Of a stretch of 64,000 bases of DNA, positions 59,075 to 64,000 are shown piece after piece. A program made the translations under genes and the position numbers. The stretch's first letter is position 1. The number at the start of each line of letters is the position of its first letter. The notes under the pieces are model-generated. The model ran no database searches, was not told the origin of the DNA, and saw only the letters and a program-made list of their open reading frames with translations. Source of the DNA: Pelotalea chapellei (GTDB lineage: Bacteria; Desulfobacterota; Desulfuromonadia; Geobacterales; Pseudopelobacteraceae); the NCBI RefSeq assembly GCF_018531195.1, contig NZ_JAHDYS010000001.1:310001-374000 (forward strand). The letters are read 5' to 3'.

Positions 59075-60433
59075 ATGAAAGCACTGTTTGGAACCGACGG
59101 CGTGCGAGGTGTCGCAAACGTCTACCCAATGACTACTGAAATGGCGATGCAACTCGGCAGAGCTGCCGCCTACATTTTCAAAAGTTCCAGCAAGCGACGC
59201 CACCGTATCGTCATCGGAAAGGACACCCGCCTGTCCGGTTATATGCTTGAAAATGCCCTGGTAGCCGGCATCTGCTCCATGGGTGTGGATGTGCTGATCG
59301 TCGGCCCCCTCCCGACACCGGGCATTGCCAACATCACCTCATCCATGCGTGCTGATGCAGGCGTTGTTATTTCGGCTTCCCACAATGCTTTTCAGGATAA
59401 TGGCATAAAATTTTTCTCAGCCGATGGCTTCAAACTTCCCGATGAAATCGAACTGAAGATAGAGAAGCTGATCGAGACCAATCATATCGATTCTCTCCGG
59501 CCTACTGCCACCGAGGTGGGCAAGGCATTCCGCATTGACGATGCTGCGGGGCGTTATATCGTTTTCCTCAAAAACACTTTCCCACAGGAGATGGACCTTT
59601 CCGGGATGAAAATCGTGCTGGACTGCGCCAATGGCGCAGCCTACAAGGTTGCTCCGGCGGTATTCGAAGAGTTGGGCGCAGAAGTCATCCCCATGGGGGT
59701 AAAACCCAACGGCACCAATATCAATGCCGGTTGCGGCTCACTTCATCCCGAGGTCATCAGTGAAGCGGTCAAGGAGCACCGGGCAGATATCGGCATTGCA
59801 TTGGATGGCGATGCTGACCGGGTAATAGTCTGTGATGAATTCGGCAATGAAGTGGATGGCGATCACATCATGGCAATCTGCGCCACAGATATGCTCAAGC
59901 GGAAAATCCTCAACAAGAAAACCCTTGTGACCACAGTAATGAGCAACATGGGGCTTGATATTGCCATCAGGAAAGCAGGGGGCAAGATTGTCAAGACCGG
60001 CGTGGGTGACCGTTATGTGGTCGAAGAGATGCGCAAGCAAGGGTACAACCTGGGTGGAGAGCAGTCCGGCCACATGATCTTTCTTGATCACAACACCACA
60101 GGTGACGGCATCCTCTCCGCGCTGCAACTGCTGGCGGTCATGCGTCGGGAGCAAAAGCCGCTTTCCGAACTGGCCCAGGTAATGATCCCCCTCCCGCAGG
60201 TCCTGGTCAATACACGGGTGCGGGAGCGGCAGGACATCATGAACATTCCCGAAGTGGCAGCCAAGATTCATGATGTTGAAGCCAAACTTGCCAACGAGGG
60301 ACGTGTCCTGATCCGCTACTCCGGCACAGAACCTCTCCTGCGCGTCATGCTGGAAGGCAAAGACACCTATGAGATCACCGCCTGGGCTAATGAAATCTGC
60401 GACATTGTCAAACGGCATATCGGGGAAAAGTAA
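59075..60433 (+). CDS. glmM: Phosphoglucosamine mutase
   Basis: 452 aa from the ATG at 59075 with GGAGG upstream. [11 protein letters not shown], phosphoserine loop [14 protein letters not shown], metal site ALDGDADR, sugar loop GGEQSGHM and the phosphate-binding [11 protein letters not shown]. Converts glucosamine-6-P to glucosamine-1-P for peptidoglycan and lipopolysaccharide. In other bacteria GlmM binds and inhibits CdaA; neighbours agree with this. Confidence 0.96.
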   Translation: MKALFGTDGVRGVANVYPMTTEMAMQLGRAAAYIFKSSSKRRHRIVIGKDTRLSGYMLENALVAGICSMGVDVLIVGPLPTPGIANITSSMRADAGVVISASHNAFQDNGIKFFSADGFKLPDEIELKIEKLIETNHIDSLRPTATEVGKAFRIDDAAGRYIVFLKNTFPQEMDLSGMKIVLDCANGAAYKVAPAVFEELGAEVIPMGVKPNGTNINAGCGSLHPEVISEAVKEHRADIGIALDGDADRVIVCDEFGNEVDGDHIMAICATDMLKRKILNKKTLVTTVMSNMGLDIAIRKAGGKIVKTGVGDRYVVEEMRKQGYNLGGEQSGHMIFLDHNTTGDGILSALQLLAVMRREQKPLSELAQVMIPLPQVLVNTRVRERQDIMNIPEVAAKIHDVEAKLANEGRVLIRYSGTEPLLRVMLEGKDTYEITAWANEICDIVKRHIGEK

Positions 60434-60498
60434 CTGCTGCTAAGTACCAGGAACCGGGAGACTCGGAAAACAGTCTTTTGTGAAAGGTTGGAACTGTA

Positions 60499-61218
60499 AT
60501 GGCAAAACTTGGATTAAATGTAGATCATGTAGCCACCGTACGCCAGGCCCGCGGAGGCATTGAACCTGATCCGGTTACGGCGGCAGCGATAGGTGAAATG
60601 GCCGGCGCCGAGGGAATCACTATCCATCTGCGGGAAGACCGCCGTCATATTCAGGACCGCGACCTGGATATCCTGCGAAGAACGATTAAGACAAAACTGA
60701 ATCTGGAGATGGCCGCCACCCAGGAGATGATCCGCATCGCCCTTAAAACAAAGCCGGAACAGGTGACCCTGGTTCCTGAAAAGCGCCAGGAGCTGACAAC
60801 CGAAGGTGGTCTGGATGTCATTCTCAATCTCAAACCCATCACCGAGGCGGTCAAGCGGCTGCGGGACGGCGACATTGTCGTCAGCCTCTTCGTTGATCCT
60901 GATCAGGAGCAGATAAAGGCAGCAAACAGAACCGGGGCCGATTATATCGAGATTCATACCGGTGCTTACGCTGAAGCTGCAGACTGGAAAACTCGGGAAA
61001 GACTCCTAGGTGACATTGATGCAGGCATCAAACTGGCTCGCAAAGTAGGCATGGGTGTCAATGCGGGCCATGGACTCAACTATTTCAACATTAAACCCCT
61101 CGCTGCGCTGGGCGGAATAGAAGAGTACAACATCGGTCATTCCATTATGGCCAGGGCCATGATGGTCGGAATGGACCGAGCTGTCAGAGACATGGTTGAA
61201 CTGATCAAATACGCATGA
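60499..61218 (+). CDS. pdxJ: Pyridoxine 5'-phosphate synthase
   Basis: 239-aa TIM barrel of the DXP-dependent vitamin B6 route. [14 protein letters not shown] near 6-19, [13 protein letters not shown] near 45-57, catalytic Glu/His context in [26 protein letters not shown] and GHGLNYFN. Overlaps acpS by 4 bases, a common arrangement. Confidence 0.96.
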   Translation: MAKLGLNVDHVATVRQARGGIEPDPVTAAAIGEMAGAEGITIHLREDRRHIQDRDLDILRRTIKTKLNLEMAATQEMIRIALKTKPEQVTLVPEKRQELTTEGGLDVILNLKPITEAVKRLRDGDIVVSLFVDPDQEQIKAANRTGADYIEIHTGAYAEAADWKTRERLLGDIDAGIKLARKVGMGVNAGHGLNYFNIKPLAALGGIEEYNIGHSIMARAMMVGMDRAVRDMVELIKYA

Positions 61219-61595
61219 TTGCCGGTATTGGCACTGATATCGTTGCCGTAGAGCGTTTTCAGCGTTTCGTTGACACCAACAACACCGCTTTGTTACAGCG
61301 CCTGTTCACCATGCGAGAGCTATCTGTGTGCAGTGCCAGGAAAGAAAAAGCCACCTGTCTCGCCGGACGCTTCGCAGCCAAGGAAGCTTTTGTAAAGGCC
61401 CTGGGTACAGGGTTGCGAGATGGTATTTCCTGGTTGGATATGGAAGTCATAAACGATCATCTGGGCAAACCGGAGTTGCATCTTTCAGGAAAAACAGAGG
61501 AGATTTTTCTCACGAGGAAGCTGGGAACTGCGTTTCTTTCTATCTCACACGACGGCGGTCACGCTATTGCGATGGTTGTTCTGGAGGCTGGATGA
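61215..61595 (+). CDS. acpS: Holo-[acyl-carrier-protein] synthase
   Basis: 126 aa, normal length. [12 protein letters not shown] (4-15) with the Mg-binding Asp, [18 protein letters not shown] near 47-64 with the second ligand Glu, and the C-terminal [16 protein letters not shown]. Transfers phosphopantetheine from CoA to ACP. Overlaps pdxJ and nnr by 4 bases each. Confidence 0.95.
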   Translation: MIAGIGTDIVAVERFQRFVDTNNTALLQRLFTMRELSVCSARKEKATCLAGRFAAKEAFVKALGTGLRDGISWLDMEVINDHLGKPELHLSGKTEEIFLTRKLGTAFLSISHDGGHAIAMVVLEAG

Positions 61596-63145
61596 AAATT
61601 GTCACCGCACAAACCATGCAGAACCTGGACCGGCAGGCGATCGTTGAACACAAGATTCCCGGACTGCAACTGATGGAAAACGCTGGCCGGTGCTGTGCGG
61701 ACATCCTGATAGCAAACTATGGGACAACCGCAGGCAACAAAGCTGTAGTCATAGCGGGTAAGGGAAACAATGGTGGTGACGGTTATGTGATTGCCCGTCT
61801 GCTCAGCGAGACGGGATGGAATGTAAGCGTCTATATCCTGGCCGAGCGGGAGCAGATTTCCGGCGATGCCGCCGCAAACCTGGATAAGCTGCCGGCGGGC
61901 ATGAGCAACTTCTGTCCTTGCGAAGGTCAGCTTTCCGCCCTCAAAAATGACATATTCCAGGCTGACGTTATTGTGGACGCCCTTTTCGGAACCGGAGTGC
62001 GAAACGATCTTACCGGCGTTTATCTTGAAGCCGTCAGGCTGATTAATGCCTCCTCAAAGCCGGTATTAGCTGTGGATATTCCTTCGGGAATTCATGGCAC
62101 AACCGGGAGAGTGCTGGGAGATGCTGTCCATGCAGACACTACCGTAACCTTCGCATTTGCCAAGTTGGGGCACATGTTGTATCCCGGCGCCGAGCATACC
62201 GGCAAGCTGATCGTTGCCGACATCGGCATCCCCGCATCTCTTATGGATGTGGCTCCGGGATATGAACTGCTTACCAGCGACTCCATCGGTTCGATGCTGC
62301 GCCCGCGAAACCGGACCGCACACAAAGGTGATTTCGGACACTGCCTTATTATTGCCGGGTCCACCGGTAAAACCGGCGCTGCCGCCCTCTGTGCAAACAG
62401 TGCCGTACGAACCGGCTCCGGACTGGTCACGCTCGGTGTGCCTGAAAGCCTGAATGCTGTTCTTGAAGTCAAGACTACCGAGGCCATGACCGTGGCTTTG
62501 CATGATTCAGGAACCGGGCACCTGACCAGCAGTGCATTCCCCGCAATTGAGAAATTACTCGCCGGTAAAGATGCCATCGCAGTGGGTCCCGGCCTTGATC
62601 GCCGCCCTGACACGGTTTCCCTGATACAGACATTGATCGAGATTATTACAGCCCCTCTAGTCATCGATGCAGATGGCCTGAATGCGTTATCTGAAGATGT
62701 TTCCGTGCTGAAACGAAAAAAATCTGAAAGCGTAATCCTTACCCCCCATCCGGGAGAGATGAGCCGCCTGCTCGGCGTCGGCATACCGGATGTAGAAGCA
62801 GAGCGCATAGCAGTGGCTCAGGAATTCGCATCTGATTACTCCGTGTACCTGATCCTCAAGGGAGCCCGCACCATCATTGCATCCCCATCAGGAGTGGCAG
62901 CCATCAACAGCAGTGGAAACCCGGGCATGGCTTCCGGCGGCATGGGTGACATTCTGACCGGCATCCTTGTCTCTCTGCTCGGCCAGGGTTACAGTGCCTG
63001 GGATGCTTGCAGAATCGGTGTTTTCATCCATGGCTATGCTGCAGACATGGTTGCTGGAGACAAGGGCGAGATCGGAATCAATGCGACTGACGTTCAGGAA
63101 AAACTTCCCTATGCCTGCAAGAGACTGATGAGCAGCAACCGATGA
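61592..63145 (+). CDS. nnr: Bifunctional NAD(P)H-hydrate repair enzyme
   Basis: 517 aa from the ATG at 61592, which overlaps the acpS stop by 4 bases. The N-terminal YjeF_N epimerase domain (1-215) has [17 protein letters not shown] and FGTG; the C-terminal ADP-dependent dehydratase domain (225-515) has [30 protein letters not shown] and [16 protein letters not shown]. Repairs hydrated NADH and NADPH. Confidence 0.95.
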   Translation: MKIVTAQTMQNLDRQAIVEHKIPGLQLMENAGRCCADILIANYGTTAGNKAVVIAGKGNNGGDGYVIARLLSETGWNVSVYILAEREQISGDAAANLDKLPAGMSNFCPCEGQLSALKNDIFQADVIVDALFGTGVRNDLTGVYLEAVRLINASSKPVLAVDIPSGIHGTTGRVLGDAVHADTTVTFAFAKLGHMLYPGAEHTGKLIVADIGIPASLMDVAPGYELLTSDSIGSMLRPRNRTAHKGDFGHCLIIAGSTGKTGAAALCANSAVRTGSGLVTLGVPESLNAVLEVKTTEAMTVALHDSGTGHLTSSAFPAIEKLLAGKDAIAVGPGLDRRPDTVSLIQTLIEIITAPLVIDADGLNALSEDVSVLKRKKSESVILTPHPGEMSRLLGVGIPDVEAERIAVAQEFASDYSVYLILKGARTIIASPSGVAAINSSGNPGMASGGMGDILTGILVSLLGQGYSAWDACRIGVFIHGYAADMVAGDKGEIGINATDVQEKLPYACKRLMSSNR

Positions 63146-63235
63146 CGATCAGGAAATTACATACTCGAGTCACCCGAGTTTTAAAAAGCTGCCCGCTTGA
63201 TAATAAGTGAATTGATAGCACACTAAGGAGAAACC

Positions 63236-63685
63236 ATGCAGATCGTAGCGGATATAATGACTAAAGATGTTGTAACAGTAAGGCGGGAAACAACCGTGCG
63301 GGAATTGGCCGAGATTTTTGAAAACCGCAACTTCGGCAGTCTGCCGGTTGTGGATGCCGAGGGTAATCTAACCGGGATCGTAACGGCTTCCGACCTGATC
63401 GAACAGGGAAAGAATCTGCACATACCTACAGTCATATCTCTTTTTGATTGGGTCATCCCGATAGAAGGAGAACGTACACTGGAGCGGGAGCTTCAAAAAA
63501 TGACAGCACAAACGGTTGGGGAAATCTGCGCCTCCGACGTTGTAACTGTCTCTCCATCAGACTCGGTCAGCAATGCTGCCGACCTGATGAGTGACCGCAA
63601 GCTGCATGCTCTGCCGGTGGTTTCCAACGGGAAAGTTGTCGGGATAGTAGCCCGCATCGATGTTATTCGCAGTGTCATTCAGTAA
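63236..63685 (+). CDS. Two-CBS-domain protein
   Basis: 149 aa made up of two CBS domains (about 1-62 and 86-147): IMTKDVVTVRRETTVRELAEIF and ICASDVVTVSPSDSVSNAADLM. Such small proteins sense adenine nucleotides or other ligands for a partner that is not known here. Strong AAGGAG ribosome site; 90 bases after nnr, and its stop shares one base with the tsaE start (TAATG). Confidence 0.9.
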   Translation: MQIVADIMTKDVVTVRRETTVRELAEIFENRNFGSLPVVDAEGNLTGIVTASDLIEQGKNLHIPTVISLFDWVIPIEGERTLERELQKMTAQTVGEICASDVVTVSPSDSVSNAADLMSDRKLHALPVVSNGKVVGIVARIDVIRSVIQ

Positions 63686-64000
63686 TGAGCAGATTCTCCC
63701 TCACATCCTCCTCTCCTCTTGATACCGAAAGACTTGGCAAACGCCTTGGAGCACTTCTGGAGCCCGGGGCCATGCTGGCTCTGAGAGGAGAATTAGGAGG
63801 GGGCAAGACATGTTTTACGCGCGGAGTTGTGGAAGGGGCTGCCCCCGCCAGCGCAAACATGGTGGCCAGTCCCACTTTTGCCATCATGAATGAATATCCC
63901 GGTCTTCCCCCCGTCTATCATTTTGATTTCTACCGTCTGACAAGTGAAGATGAGATTGCTGAACTCGGTTTCGAAGATTATTTCCATGGCAACGGCATCT
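63685..64000 (+). CDS. tsaE: tRNA threonylcarbamoyladenosine ATPase TsaE (cut by the right edge)
   Basis: 105 visible residues of the small P-loop ATPase that, with TsaB and TsaD, makes t6A in ANN-decoding tRNAs. Walker A LRGELGGGKTCFTRG near 32-46, SPTFAIMNEY with the conserved Thr near 63, HFDFYRL and DEIAELGFEDYF. The C-terminus lies outside. Start ATG at 63685 overlaps the CBS protein stop; together with the downstream neighbours usual for this gene it ends the operon-like run from ftsH. Confidence 0.92.
   Translation, partial: MSRFSLTSSSPLDTERLGKRLGALLEPGAMLALRGELGGGKTCFTRGVVEGAAPASANMVASPTFAIMNEYPGLPPVYHFDFYRLTSEDEIAELGFEDYFHGNGI

Overview
The window looks like a chromosomal segment of a strictly respiratory, Geobacter-like bacterium (Desulfuromonadia/Geobacterales). 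I base this on the icd-mdh-korDAB oxidative TCA cluster, the type IV pilus cluster with a giant PilY1, a GEMM-type riboswitch of the class known from Geobacter in front of pilM, an RtcB/archease pair, a pentahaem cytochrome c and the ilvDBNC order. Genus and species cannot be fixed from this sequence alone. I see no tRNA, rRNA, insertion sequence, prophage, CRISPR array or attachment site; nearly everything is conserved core genome on long same-strand runs.

Layout: 1-6.9 kb (minus strand) is a TCA unit: monomeric isocitrate dehydrogenase, dimeric isocitrate dehydrogenase, malate dehydrogenase, 2-oxoglutarate:ferredoxin oxidoreductase korD-korA-korB (korB runs off the left edge). A consensus-like promoter overlapped by a perfect 17-bp palindrome heads it. 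6.9-12.1 kb (minus) carries a LysM lipoprotein, aspS, lepB and lepA. 12.1-28.6 kb (minus) is the type IV pilus block in two transcription units. The upstream unit (dsbC-like, small secreted protein, pilY1, fimT, pilV, pilW, pilX) has a sigma-54 type promoter and follows directly on a sigma-54-dependent response regulator (28.7-30.1 kb). The downstream unit (xre, pilM, pilN, pilO, pilP, pilQ) sits behind a GEMM-I riboswitch of the cGAMP-type (Ib) signature with a terminator expression platform.

30.2-34.6 kb (minus) is the cell-elongation set rodA-mrdA-mreD-mreC without mreB. 34.6-38.8 kb has rfbA, gmhB, a DAHP synthase, sppA and a small phosphodiesterase. 38.8-45.6 kb (minus) has pssA-psd and ilvC, ilvN, ilvB, ilvD. 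From 45.8 kb mostly plus strand: rarA, an SRPBCC protein, pfkA, corA, a pentahaem cytochrome, a small 4-TM protein, then archease-rtcB (minus), then tilS, ftsH, folP, cdaA, glmM, pdxJ, acpS, nnr, a CBS protein and tsaE (cut by the right edge), many with 1-4 base start/stop overlaps.

The most interesting part is the pilus block: the tip/minor pilin unit (with a PA14-bearing PilY1 and a disulfide isomerase that carries a haem-type CxxCH) and the alignment-machine/secretin unit appear to be controlled separately, one by sigma-54 plus an orphan regulator, the other by a cyclic-dinucleotide RNA switch followed by a further structured leader and an Xre regulator.
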